Shown here in pieces: positions 7,318 to 15,182 of a stretch of DNA of 18,690 nucleotides. The stretch's first letter is position 1. The number at the start of each line of letters is the position of its first letter. Under the pieces are notes generated by a model, which saw nothing but the letters and a program-made list of their open reading frames with translations, searched no databases and had not been told where the DNA came from. The stretch is from Gammaproteobacteria bacterium UBA2965 (GTDB lineage Bacteria > Pseudomonadota > Gammaproteobacteria > Pseudomonadales > Azotimanducaceae), in the NCBI GenBank assembly GCA_002348385.1, contig DEBD01000026.1:1-18690 (forward strand). The letters are read 5' to 3'. The position numbers and the translations under genes were made by a program.

Positions 7318-7959
7318 ATGCTGAAAATCTACGCGCTGTTCGGCGAGGAGGACATGTCGCCGTTCAAGCTTGAATCTGCCGCTGCCGCAGAAATAGTCAA
7401 ACGCGAATTGGGCGCCGTGCACGACTACCGCCAGTTCCTGCGCACTGACGAACAGTTCGATGGGTTGCAGCCGGCCCCTTATTTTGGCTCGGCGGAGTTC
7501 TGGCTGAAACCCGAGCGTGCATCGGAACTGCAGGACACGGCGGCGGCCATCGCTGAAGCATCCGGAGCGCTTGCCGTCGTGCTCGGGCGGAAGCCGGATC
7601 TGATCGAACATGGTGCTGAGCACAACATCACCGGTACGCATCGCGGCGACAGCGGCTACAAATGCACGTTCCTGTTCAATCGCAAGCCCGCAATGGCTCT
7701 CGCGGACTTCCACCATCACTGGCTGCACACCCACGGGCCCATCGCGGGAAAGACCCAGGACGCGCAGCGTTACGTGCAGAGCCACATAGACGCTCCCGAT
7801 CGAACTTTCGACGGCGTCACCGAGCTGTTCTGGCCCGACTACCCCACCGCGGTGGCAAGCATGGCCTCGGAACAGATGCGCGTGGATCAGGCCACCGACG
7901 CGCAGAATTTCGTCGACGGCGGCAGCCTCACTCTGTTCCTCGGCGCGGAAACGCCTTAA
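7318..7959 (+). CDS. EthD domain-containing protein
   Basis: A 213-residue protein with two ferredoxin-like halves. The second half carries the EthD signature around residues 122-142 (FLFNRKP, then FHHHWLHTHGPIA). EthD proteins are dimeric alpha+beta barrel proteins found with oxygenases, ether-degrading P450s and polyketide-modifying enzymes, and their reactions are often unknown. GGGGGAAG precedes the ATG. The shikimate-kinase-like gene follows by 22 bases. The two-domain form resembles EthD-like proteins near acyl-CoA catabolic genes, but no substrate can be inferred. Confidence 0.85.
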   Translation: MLKIYALFGEEDMSPFKLESAAAAEIVKRELGAVHDYRQFLRTDEQFDGLQPAPYFGSAEFWLKPERASELQDTAAAIAEASGALAVVLGRKPDLIEHGAEHNITGTHRGDSGYKCTFLFNRKPAMALADFHHHWLHTHGPIAGKTQDAQRYVQSHIDAPDRTFDGVTELFWPDYPTAVASMASEQMRVDQATDAQNFVDGGSLTLFLGAETP

Positions 7960-7981
7960 CAGCGCTGGACTCGCAGAGGGG

Positions 7982-8482
7982 ATGGACGGCAATCTGATCA
8001 TCATCGGCATGCCCGGAGCGGGAAAGAGCACGGTCGGCGTGCTGCTGGCAAAGCGCCTGGGCTACGACTTCATCGACTCCGACGTGATCATTCAGCTGCA
8101 GGAAGGCGACGTGCTGCAGGAAATTCTGGATCGGCGCGGCTACCAGGCGCTGCGCGCCGTGGAGCAGGACGTGCTGTTGTCCCTCCAGCTCACCCGCACG
8201 GTGCTGGCCACCGGCGGCAGCGCGGTCTATAGCGAAGAAGGCATGTCCCAACTGGCCGCCAACGGCACAGTAATCTACCTGAGGGCACCACTATCCGCGC
8301 TGGAAGCGCGTGTACGCGATTTTGAAGCACGCGGCGTGGCTCGTGAGCCGGAGCAGAGCCTGCAGGATGTGTTCGAGGAGCGAACGCCGCTGTATGAGCA
8401 CTACGCCGAGATCACCGTGGATGCGACGCAATCAGCCGACGAGGTGGTGGCGGCCATCGCCTGTTCGCTGCAGGCTCGATAG
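7982..8482 (+). CDS. Shikimate-kinase-like P-loop kinase
   Basis: A 166-residue kinase of the AroK fold with Walker A GMPGAGKST (9-17), substrate-side D32 and D34 in IDSD, Arg58, and Arg121 and Arg134 in the lid and base-binding regions. Shikimate kinases phosphorylate shikimate in aromatic amino acid synthesis. The glycine-rich substrate loop is ATGGS (76-80) where ATGGG is usual, and the gene is not next to aroB. It may therefore be a second AroK or a kinase with a different substrate. It overlaps no other gene and follows the EthD gene by 22 bases. The only purine-rich stretch, GAGGGG, touches the ATG directly, which is unusually close. Confidence 0.8.
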   Translation: MDGNLIIIGMPGAGKSTVGVLLAKRLGYDFIDSDVIIQLQEGDVLQEILDRRGYQALRAVEQDVLLSLQLTRTVLATGGSAVYSEEGMSQLAANGTVIYLRAPLSALEARVRDFEARGVAREPEQSLQDVFEERTPLYEHYAEITVDATQSADEVVAAIACSLQAR

Positions 8483-8576
8483 CTAGCTCGCGCGCCCCAC
8501 TCAAACTGCCATTCGATGGCGGGCGCCGCCCGGGCGACGTTACAATACCCTTTCTAATCATGTCCTGAGGATTACG

Positions 8577-9515
8577 GTGAGCGAACGCCAACACCATCGG
8601 CTGATCGTGCTCGGATCGGGCCCAGCCGGATACACCGCCGCCCTTTATGCCGCCCGCGCTAATCTGCAGCCAGCCCTCATCACCGGCGTGGAAGTGGGGG
8701 GCCAGCTCACCACCACTACGGAGGTCGAGAATTGGCCTGGTGGTCACGCAGAACTGCAGGGCCCCGAGTTAATGCAGCAGATGGCCGAGCACGTAGAGCG
8801 TTTCCAAGCGCACACCGTGAACGACTACATCGCTGAGGTAGACCTCAGCGCCTCGCCTATCGAACTGCGCGGCGATGCCGAGTACACGTGCGATGCGCTG
8901 ATTATCGCCACCGGGGCATCCGCCAAATACCTCGGCCTGAGCTCCGAGCAAAGCTACCTGGGCCGCGGGGTCAGCGCCTGTGCAACGTGCGATGGATTCT
9001 TCTATCGCGATCAGGCAGTTGCCGTAATCGGCGGTGGCAATACGGCAGCGGAAGAAGCCCTGTACCTGTCTAACATCTGCAGCAAGGTCTACCTGGTGCA
9101 CCGCCGCGACGAGATGCGCGCAGAAAAGATTCTGCAGGACCGACTGTTTGCCAAAGAAAACATCGAGCCCATCTGGAACCACACGCTCTCCGAAGTCCTG
9201 GGCGACGATGCCGGTGTTTCGGGCGCACGCATTGCCAACACCCAGGACGGCTGCGAGCAGGAACTGGTGGTGACCGGCGTATTTATCGCCATCGGTCACC
9301 AACCCAACACAGACGTATTTGCCAATCAGCTGGAAATGAGAGACGGCTACATCGTCACTGCCAGCGGGCTGGAAGGAAACGCGACCGCAACGAGCGTGCC
9401 CGGCGTATTCGCCGCCGGCGATGTAGCCGACCACGTCTACCGTCAAGCGGTCACATCAGCCGGGTTCGGTTGCATGGCAGCGCTGGACGCAGAGAAATAC
9501 CTCGACGCCAGGTAG
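8577..9515 (+). CDS. trxB: Thioredoxin reductase
   Basis: A 312-residue NADPH-dependent flavoprotein that reduces thioredoxin in the cytoplasm. FAD is bound by GSGPAG (13-18) and the C-terminal GVFAAGDVAD. NADPH is bound by GGGNTA and the HRRDEMRAEKI segment. The redox pair is C135-A-T-C138. Length and motifs are typical of the low-molecular-weight bacterial enzyme. The start is GTG at 8577 with TGAGGA seven bases upstream. It lies 94 bases after the kinase gene and may have its own promoter (TACAAT near 8540). Confidence 0.97.
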   Translation: MSERQHHRLIVLGSGPAGYTAALYAARANLQPALITGVEVGGQLTTTTEVENWPGGHAELQGPELMQQMAEHVERFQAHTVNDYIAEVDLSASPIELRGDAEYTCDALIIATGASAKYLGLSSEQSYLGRGVSACATCDGFFYRDQAVAVIGGGNTAAEEALYLSNICSKVYLVHRRDEMRAEKILQDRLFAKENIEPIWNHTLSEVLGDDAGVSGARIANTQDGCEQELVVTGVFIAIGHQPNTDVFANQLEMRDGYIVTASGLEGNATATSVPGVFAAGDVADHVYRQAVTSAGFGCMAALDAEKYLDAR

Positions 9516-9526
9516 CCGCGCCAGTG

Positions 9527-9838
9527 CTACGCTTCTTCCATCACCGCTTCGAAGGTCTCCAGATTAGGGTGACCCAGATAGGTGCCTTTGGGTGCGCTTG
9601 CCTGAGCGTGTGCCTTGCGGAAGTGATCTGACTCCGTCCACGCCTCGAAGGCCGCCTTCGACTCCCACGTGCTGTGCGAGGCGTATAGAGTATGGTCCTC
9701 CCGCTGAGGGCCCCGCAGCAGCGCGAAATGCTTGAATCCTGGCACCTCGCTGAGATAACTCTCGCGCTCACGCCACACCTTCTCGAAACCCTCTTCGAAC
9801 CCTAGCGCAATCTCAAAGCGATTCATTGCAATAAACAT
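9527..9838 (-). CDS. Antibiotic biosynthesis monooxygenase-domain protein, IsdG/HmoA-like
   Basis: A 103-residue ABM-domain protein with one ferredoxin-like fold. It keeps N6, W67 and H77, matching the Asn-Trp-His triad of IsdG-type heme-degrading monooxygenases in both identity and spacing. IsdG-like enzymes open heme to free iron. The resemblance supports heme degradation but does not prove it, because many ABM proteins have other roles. The ATG at 9838 follows a near-perfect GGAGG. It is convergent with trxB and is probably a single-gene unit. Confidence 0.88.
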   Translation of the reverse strand: MFIAMNRFEIALGFEEGFEKVWRERESYLSEVPGFKHFALLRGPQREDHTLYASHSTWESKAAFEAWTESDHFRKAHAQASAPKGTYLGHPNLETFEAVMEEA

Positions 9839-10129
9839 CGATACCTCCTGACACCACTCGGTCTACTCCACCGGCAAGTGTAGTCCCGACGCCGACCACA
9901 AGACCACTCCCTACGCCACACGATTTCGGTCCGTGGTACACGATTTCTACCAACCGCTCGGCAAACTCGATCGCGGACACACACGAATGGATCAGATGAT
10001 CGAGCTGCAGCAGGGGAACTAACGGAAGCACGACAAGCCGCCCGACGCAATCGCCATGACCAGCATGACCACCGAAGAAATCGAAGCGCCGGATGTGCTG
10101 CCGGCAAGCGTCTTTGGCGCCGCGTTGAT
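9839..10129. other. Intergenic region with possible decayed coding sequence
   Basis: No intact gene. On the plus strand one frame reads about 33 protein-like codons (9927-10022, including DFYQPLGKLDRG) to a TAA, then continues in the same frame with HDKPPDAIAMTSMTTEEIE and ends at a TAG overlapping 10133. This may be the tail of an old gene. I cannot name the family. The matching ribosome site of the minus-strand ABM gene is at 9841-9848. Confidence 0.25.
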
Positions 10130-11638
10130 CTAGCTAAACAAGTCTGCGAACTGATCACGGAGTGCGTTCTTCTGAACCTTACCCATGGCATTCCTGGGGA
10201 GCTCGGGTAGATTGACCACTTCCTTAGGCTGCTTGAAATTGGCCAATTGGCCTTCCAGCGCCTGGCGTACCTGCGACAACGAGACCCCCTCGCCTTCCGG
10301 CACCACCACGGCCACCACCCCTTCTCCAAAGTCCGGGTGGGGCAAGCCAATAACAGCGCATTCCCTCACGCCAGCAACGTCGTCGATGAGCTTCTCCACC
10401 TCTTTGGGATACACGTTGTATCCGCCGGAGATGATCAGATCCTTGGCCCGACCCACAATCCTGACGCGCCCATCCTCGCTCATACGGGCCATATCCCCGG
10501 TAATGAAGTAGCCGTCGGAGCGGAACTCCTCGGCGGTCTTCTCGGGCATCTGCCAGTAACCTTTGAATACGTTAGGGCCCGTGATTTCGATGATTCCCAC
10601 CTCACCGCGAGGCAGTTCTGTACCAGAACCATCCGCAATTCGTACGGATACCTCCGGAAGCGCGTATCCCACGGTGCCAGGTACCCGCTCGCCGTCCAGC
10701 GGGTTGGAGGTGATCATAGCCGTCTCGCTCATGCCGTAGCGCTCGAGAATGCGATGCCCGGTCAACGACTCCCACGCTTTAAACGTCTGCTCGGTGAGCG
10801 GCGCCGAACCGGAAATGAACAACCGCATACCTGCGCACGCCGCAGCGGTAAAGCCCGGATGATCCAGCAGCCGCGTGTAGAAGGTAGGCACCCCCATCAT
10901 CACCGTTGCATCGGCCATTTCATGCATCACCGGCTCGGGCTCGAAGCGCGGCAGAAACAACGCCTCGGTACCTGTCAGCAGCACACAATGCAGGGCAACG
11001 AACAGACCATGTACGTGAAATATGGGCAGCGCGTGCAGCAACACGTCGTCGTCTCGCCAGCCCCACAGATCTATCAGCACCCGCGCGTTGGAAAGCAGAT
11101 TTCGCTGGGTGAGCATCGCTCCCTTGGATCGCCCGGTGGTTCCCGAGGTGTACAACACCGCGGCCACATCATCAGGCGCACTCTCCGCAATCGCCGCGGT
11201 ACCAGCCACACTGCCGGCCGCTTCCATCAACGTGCCCTCACCCGCAATACCCAGCGTCAGCACCCGAAGCTGCGCGAACGCCGCCAGAAACTCGGCGCCC
11301 TGATCGTGGGCGCAGACGAACACTGCCGGTGCTGCGTTGTCGACGAAATAGGCGACTTCCGCTGGGGTATAGGCTGTGTTGATGGGAACGTAGACGCAGC
11401 CGCGGCGCAGGCAGGCTAGATACAAGGCCACGGCTTCTACCGATTTCCCAGCCTGTACGAGCACCCGATCCCCCGACCCGGCGCCCGCATCTTCCAGAAC
11501 GCCGACCAATCGCTGCGACAACGCATCGAGCTCACTATAGCTCCAGGTGCGTCCGCCGGGCACGCGCAAGCATGGTCGGTTGGCGTGCTCCGCCAACGAC
11601 GCACACAGGGCGTGCGTAAGGGTATCTTCAGCCGCCAT
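10130..11638 (-). CDS. matB: Malonyl-CoA synthetase (AMP-forming acyl-CoA ligase)
   Basis: A 502-residue ANL-superfamily ligase that activates malonate to malonyl-CoA with ATP. The P-loop YTSGTTGRSKG is at 163-173. LFISGSAPL, YGMSETAMITSNPLDGERVPGTVG and GRAKDLIISGGYNVYPKE follow in order, with catalytic Lys487 in AMGKVQK. The sequence follows Rhodopseudomonas MatB closely along its length, from memory of that protein. The ATG at 11638 was chosen because an AGGAG lies 10 bases upstream and the family starts here. The frame is open a further 92 codons upstream, but that part overlaps the TPR gene and is not family-like. It is the last gene of a three-gene operon, 13 bases after the TPR gene. 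Confidence 0.9.
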   Translation of the reverse strand: MAAEDTLTHALCASLAEHANRPCLRVPGGRTWSYSELDALSQRLVGVLEDAGAGSGDRVLVQAGKSVEAVALYLACLRRGCVYVPINTAYTPAEVAYFVDNAAPAVFVCAHDQGAEFLAAFAQLRVLTLGIAGEGTLMEAAGSVAGTAAIAESAPDDVAAVLYTSGTTGRSKGAMLTQRNLLSNARVLIDLWGWRDDDVLLHALPIFHVHGLFVALHCVLLTGTEALFLPRFEPEPVMHEMADATVMMGVPTFYTRLLDHPGFTAAACAGMRLFISGSAPLTEQTFKAWESLTGHRILERYGMSETAMITSNPLDGERVPGTVGYALPEVSVRIADGSGTELPRGEVGIIEITGPNVFKGYWQMPEKTAEEFRSDGYFITGDMARMSEDGRVRIVGRAKDLIISGGYNVYPKEVEKLIDDVAGVRECAVIGLPHPDFGEGVVAVVVPEGEGVSLSQVRQALEGQLANFKQPKEVVNLPELPRNAMGKVQKNALRDQFADLFS

Positions 11639-11651
11639 GGGCGTCGCTCTC

Positions 11652-12299
11652 CTAGGGCTCGTCGGGACTGGGAACCTGCGGCTCCCGGTTGAGGTCTTGA
11701 ACGTTCGATTCCTGAGTCGGGAGGTCGACGCCTTCGGCCGCCTCCGAGTCGGCCACTTCCTGCTCCAACTCCAGCATACGCAGATAGCGCTGGTAGCCGG
11801 GCCGCTCCGGCGCGATTTCCGCCGCCATCTCGGCATCCATTCGCGCGGACTGGCGATCACCGAGCCGATAAAAGAGCAGCGCCCGGTTGTAGTGGGCGTG
11901 CGCCCGGGCCTCACCCTCGAACCCGATGGCCTGCTCCAGGTCTTGCATGGCCTGCTCGAAGCGCTTGAGCCGGACCAGGGTATTGGAACGATTGATGAGA
12001 ATACTGTCGATTTCCGGTGCCAGATTCACCGCCCGATCGTGATCACGCATGGCCTCCGCGTAGTCGCCGCTACGCGCATACAGCAGACCCCGGTTGGAAT
12101 GAGTGGCCGCTCTGTCCACCACATTCATGGCCTGATGCTCTAGCGCTCTGGTACACGGCTCGATGTCGAACTCACTGCCACCACCATGCAGCGCTGCCTG
12201 GTAACACTCGTAGGCCGCCGATTCGTTAAATAGAACGGTCTGCGCAGCGTGGACGGCGCTGCCCAGCGCAAGCGCCACTATCGTCGCCAGCTTACGCAT
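11652..12299 (-). CDS. Secreted or periplasmic TPR-repeat protein
   Basis: A 215-residue protein with a signal peptide (MRKLATIVALALGSAVHA) and three or four tetratricopeptide repeats, for example SNRGLLYARSGDYAEAMRDH and YNRALLFYRLGDRQSARMDA, ending in an acidic tail. TPR arrays bind partner proteins. The ATG at 12299 overlaps the stop of the upstream gene by 8 bases, indicating translational coupling. A longer open frame upstream overlaps that gene and was not used. The partner is unknown. Confidence 0.85.
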   Translation of the reverse strand: MRKLATIVALALGSAVHAAQTVLFNESAAYECYQAALHGGGSEFDIEPCTRALEHQAMNVVDRAATHSNRGLLYARSGDYAEAMRDHDRAVNLAPEIDSILINRSNTLVRLKRFEQAMQDLEQAIGFEGEARAHAHYNRALLFYRLGDRQSARMDAEMAAEIAPERPGYQRYLRMLELEQEVADSEAAEGVDLPTQESNVQDLNREPQVPSPDEP

Positions 12300-12909
12300 C
12301 CGAATCACACTCCGGCTGGGAACTCCGGCTTTGCAGGTAGGGCCGGATGATGTTGCGCACCACGCCCCTGCCGTATTCGCTGTACCACACCTTTGGGTCC
12401 TGGGCAGCCGTGGGCATGTCTTCGTCACGCGGAATCATCCGGCTCTGGCGCAGCACCGTCAGCGAGATGTCCAGGGTCTCCTCATCCATTAGCAATACGC
12501 TCACCTCTACCCAGCACACCATCTCTGCGCTGATCTGCGCAGCGCCTCGCACGCAGCGCAGCTGGGTGAGCATATCTTCCAGCAATTCGATCAGCCGCCG
12601 GTGCTGATAGGCGCGCGACAGATACAGGCGGCTCCGTTGGCGCGGTGTCGCCGCGCTCCCCAAGGCTTCGATTTCCGCCTCCGTGGCCTTGAGCGAGGCG
12701 ACCTGCGCCGGTGATTGGGCGGGAATCACCGCTGCCAGCAGACTGATCCGCGAGATCAGGTCCGCCGCCACGCTGTGGCGGTGAGCACGCTGGCGCCAGT
12801 CAAATGCGTCCGGATGCACCAGGTCCCAGGCGGTGCCTACCGCATGACCCAACGGAGCCAGAATGACCCACATGACGAGTACCAGGAGCTTGCGGTATCG
12901 GGGTAGCAT
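12292..12909 (-). CDS. Unknown protein with N-terminal membrane segment or signal
   Basis: A protein of about 205 residues starting MLPRYRKLLVLVMWVILAPL, that is, positive charges then a hydrophobic stretch, consistent with a signal peptide or anchor. The remainder is helix-rich and soluble with two cysteines (near CVRGAAQISAEMVCW) that could form a disulphide. I do not recognise the family. It is the first gene of the operon with the TPR protein and matB. A TTG at 12930 would extend the frame by seven codons, but neither start has a ribosome site. Confidence 0.7.
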   Translation of the reverse strand: MLPRYRKLLVLVMWVILAPLGHAVGTAWDLVHPDAFDWRQRAHRHSVAADLISRISLLAAVIPAQSPAQVASLKATEAEIEALGSAATPRQRSRLYLSRAYQHRRLIELLEDMLTQLRCVRGAAQISAEMVCWVEVSVLLMDEETLDISLTVLRQSRMIPRDEDMPTAAQDPKVWYSEYGRGVVRNIIRPYLQSRSSQPECDSDA

Positions 12910-12913
12910 TAGT

Positions 12914-12919
12914 GCATTA
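12914..12919 (-). promoter_or_regulatory. Consensus -10 element directly before the ATG of the unknown gene
   Basis: On the minus strand TATAAT is followed by GCACTA and then ATG. Transcription would begin at or next to the A of the start codon, giving a leaderless mRNA. A poor -35 (TTCTGG) lies 18 bases upstream. Confidence 0.45.
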
Positions 12920-12962
12920 TACGCGAGCAAATCGAACCACCAGAAAATCCAAGGAAACGACT

Positions 12963-13370
12963 ATGCAAGTGACTGGAAGATGTTACTGCGGCGAGGTCCG
13001 CTACCAGGTAGAAGGGGAAGCGCAGATGGCGGCGCAATGCCACTGCCGTGAATGCCAATACATCACGGGCGGGGCGCCCAACCTGTTCATGGCCATGCCG
13101 GCAGACACCTTTGCCTACACGCAAGGTGCAGCCAAGGGCTTCACGCGCACCGACATAGACAACGCGGTAACCCGGGAGTTCTGCCCCAACTGCGGCACCC
13201 ATCTGCTCACCCGGGCGGGCGCAATGCCGAACTCGGTGATCATCAAGGTAGGCGGCATGGATGACCCCAGCCAATTCCCTGGTCCACAGATCGCCATCTT
13301 CTGTATCGACAAGCAGAGCTTTCACACGGTGCCCGATGGGGTACCCGAATTCGACCGCATCCCGAGCTGA
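12963..13370 (+). CDS. GFA (glutathione-dependent formaldehyde-activating) family zinc protein
   Basis: A 135-residue GFA/CENP-V-fold protein with seven likely zinc-binding cysteines: C7-x-C9, C26-x-C28-x2-C31 (CHCREC) and C74-x2-C77 (CPNCGTH). The founding member binds glutathione and speeds its addition to formaldehyde, but most family members have no proven activity. AAGGA precedes the ATG at 12963; an in-frame extension upstream has no ribosome site. It is divergent from the matB operon and 3 bases before the next gene. Confidence 0.92.
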   Translation: MQVTGRCYCGEVRYQVEGEAQMAAQCHCRECQYITGGAPNLFMAMPADTFAYTQGAAKGFTRTDIDNAVTREFCPNCGTHLLTRAGAMPNSVIIKVGGMDDPSQFPGPQIAIFCIDKQSFHTVPDGVPEFDRIPS

Positions 13371-13373
13371 CCG

Positions 13374-13868
13374 ATGGCGACTGCGAAACCCGGCTGGGGC
13401 TGGGCGGCAGCCCTGCTATTGGCCCTGGCCAGCCCACACACCCAGGCGCATGAAGCCGATGCGGTAGCTCGCGACTGCCACGCATTGGTGACGGATTACG
13501 CCTACTACCGGGATCGCTACGACGCGGACGCCTATGCCGACCTGTTCGCCCAGGATGCCGTGCTTTCCGTGCTGGGCAACGAATACGTGGGGCGCGCGGC
13601 CATCAAGCGTCGGCTGGTTGAGGATGCGGAAAAACCTGTTACCCACCATCACATGACTACCATCAAGCTCATGCCCGGTGATGAGAAGACGGCTTATGGG
13701 GTCAGCTATGTGGTCGTGTATTCAGAGCCCGCGGCAGGAGATTTGCCGGTGACCACCAAGGGATTTTTAGCCGCCGGGGAGTACCACGACACCTTCGTGC
13801 TCACAGACGACGGTTGGAAGATCGGCCGCCGCCAGTTTCGGCCAGTGTTGGTGCCACCCGCTCCCTAG
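13374..13868 (+). CDS. Secreted SnoaL-like (NTF2-fold) protein
   Basis: A 164-residue protein with a signal peptide (about residues 1-26, ending SPHTQAHE) and a SnoaL_4-type domain. Visible features are the helix with DYAYYRDRYDADAYADLFAQDAVLSV and the strand VTHHHMTTIKLMP. The fold forms a small cone-shaped pocket used by ketosteroid isomerase, SnoaL cyclases and many binding proteins; the ligand here is unknown. The gene starts 3 bases after the GFA gene, so the two are probably co-transcribed. Confidence 0.85.
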   Translation: MATAKPGWGWAAALLLALASPHTQAHEADAVARDCHALVTDYAYYRDRYDADAYADLFAQDAVLSVLGNEYVGRAAIKRRLVEDAEKPVTHHHMTTIKLMPGDEKTAYGVSYVVVYSEPAAGDLPVTTKGFLAAGEYHDTFVLTDDGWKIGRRQFRPVLVPPAP

Positions 13869-13869
13869 C

Positions 13870-15147
13870 TCAGCGCGCGCTGGATGGCTGCGAGGCGGCA
13901 CCAACGAATCCGGCCGGGCGTGGAATGGAAAACGCCGCTAGGTTGGCCGTAAGCACGGCGGCACCCATCGTGAGCACCACGGGAACCAAGGTGCCGTCGA
14001 AGAACAACCCAGACACCACCCCCATGGAGGCACCCAACATGAACACGGTAAGGCTCATCAGCGACGATGCGCTACCGCTCAGCCGATCGAAGTGGGCGAG
14101 GAAGAGCCCCGACACCGAAGGGTTGATCATGCCCGCCGCACCGATGCACAAAGCGAGCAACGGCGTGAACCACCAGATGGCCATATCCAACGTCACCGAC
14201 AAGACGAGCAGCAATCCCATGGCGACCGCCTGCAGAGTACAGCCGAAGCGGAACAGTCGATGCGGCGCCACCCTGTGGATCAGCCGCGTTGTCGCAGCGG
14301 AGAACACAATCATCATCAGCACGTTGGCGCCAAAAAACACTCCGAACCACTTCTCGCCTACGTCGAAATACTCCAGGTAAATAAACGCGGAGTTGGTAAT
14401 GAACACCATCATTACCGAGCCAACGCTACCCATGGCTGCCATGTAGCGCGCCGGAATGAGCTTGCCGTCCACCCGGGTGGTCAGCACCTCCAGGTACTGG
14501 GGCAAGATGGAGGCTAGCGAAATACGCCCGGTGGGGGCCGCCACGGTCTCCGGCACCCGGGCGAACGCCAGCATCAGCATCAGCGCGTAGGCACCCAGAA
14601 AGACGAATATCGCCTGCCAGCCCAGATCCATAAGAAACGACCCCAGCACCGGAGCGATCAACGGGGCCACCAGCATTACCAGCATCACCATGGGGAAGCG
14701 CTTGGCAGCTTCGGCCGGCTCAAAGGCATCCCGCACCATGGCATTGCAGATCACCGTGGCGAAGCCGCCGCCGATAGCCTGCAGGCCGCGCAGTACCTGA
14801 ATCTCCAGCGCAGACGCTGAGTACATGATGGCGATGGTGGCAATGATGAAGAGCGCAAGTCCCACCAGGCCCACCGGCTTGCGGCCGATCTGGTCGGAAA
14901 TGGGGCCGCCGATCAGCTGGCCAATGCCGAACCCGAACAGGTACGTGCTTACGGTGAGATTGAGCGCCACGATGTCTGCCTGAAAGTAGGCGGCCATGCT
15001 GGGCAGTGCCGGCAGATAGGTGTCGATGGCGAACGGCCCAAGACCCACCATGGCGGACACAAAGGGCAGAAAATACAGGGGCAGGCCTGCAACTCTGGGC
15101 TGGTCGGTCACGAAATGCTCGACGGGGGCAATCCACCATGATAGCAA
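13870..15147 (-). CDS. Bcr/CflA-family MFS drug-efflux transporter
   Basis: A proton-driven 12-helix transporter of the inner membrane. The first helix ends GPFAIDTYLPALPSMA, a Bcr/CflA hallmark. The MFS loop motif GGPISDQIGRKPV follows after helix 2, and RGLQAIGGGFATVICNAMVRD after helix 4. Substrates of the family include bicyclomycin, sulfonamides and chloramphenicol; the substrate here is unknown. The frame opens with TTG at 15147. A GTG at 15111 (413 residues) would also retain all helices, and neither start has a clear ribosome site. It follows the CoA-transferase gene by 35-71 bases. Confidence 0.9.
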   Translation of the reverse strand: MLSWWIAPVEHFVTDQPRVAGLPLYFLPFVSAMVGLGPFAIDTYLPALPSMAAYFQADIVALNLTVSTYLFGFGIGQLIGGPISDQIGRKPVGLVGLALFIIATIAIMYSASALEIQVLRGLQAIGGGFATVICNAMVRDAFEPAEAAKRFPMVMLVMLVAPLIAPVLGSFLMDLGWQAIFVFLGAYALMLMLAFARVPETVAAPTGRISLASILPQYLEVLTTRVDGKLIPARYMAAMGSVGSVMMVFITNSAFIYLEYFDVGEKWFGVFFGANVLMMIVFSAATTRLIHRVAPHRLFRFGCTLQAVAMGLLLVLSVTLDMAIWWFTPLLALCIGAAGMINPSVSGLFLAHFDRLSGSASSLMSLTVFMLGASMGVVSGLFFDGTLVPVVLTMGAAVLTANLAAFSIPRPAGFVGAASQPSSAR

Positions 15148-15182
15148 CGGGGTGCGGACGCCGGCCAGCGGCGCGGTGGCGC

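Noticed and set aside
10247..11419. 390-codon open frame on the plus strand opposite matB
   Set aside because: Antisense shadow of a GC-rich gene; its composition is unlike a real protein, and matB motifs are unambiguous on the other strand.
11639..11914. 92-codon N-terminal extension of matB
   Set aside because: It overlaps the TPR gene in another frame, is rich in Arg, Ser and Pro, and lies upstream of a good ribosome site and the family-typical start.
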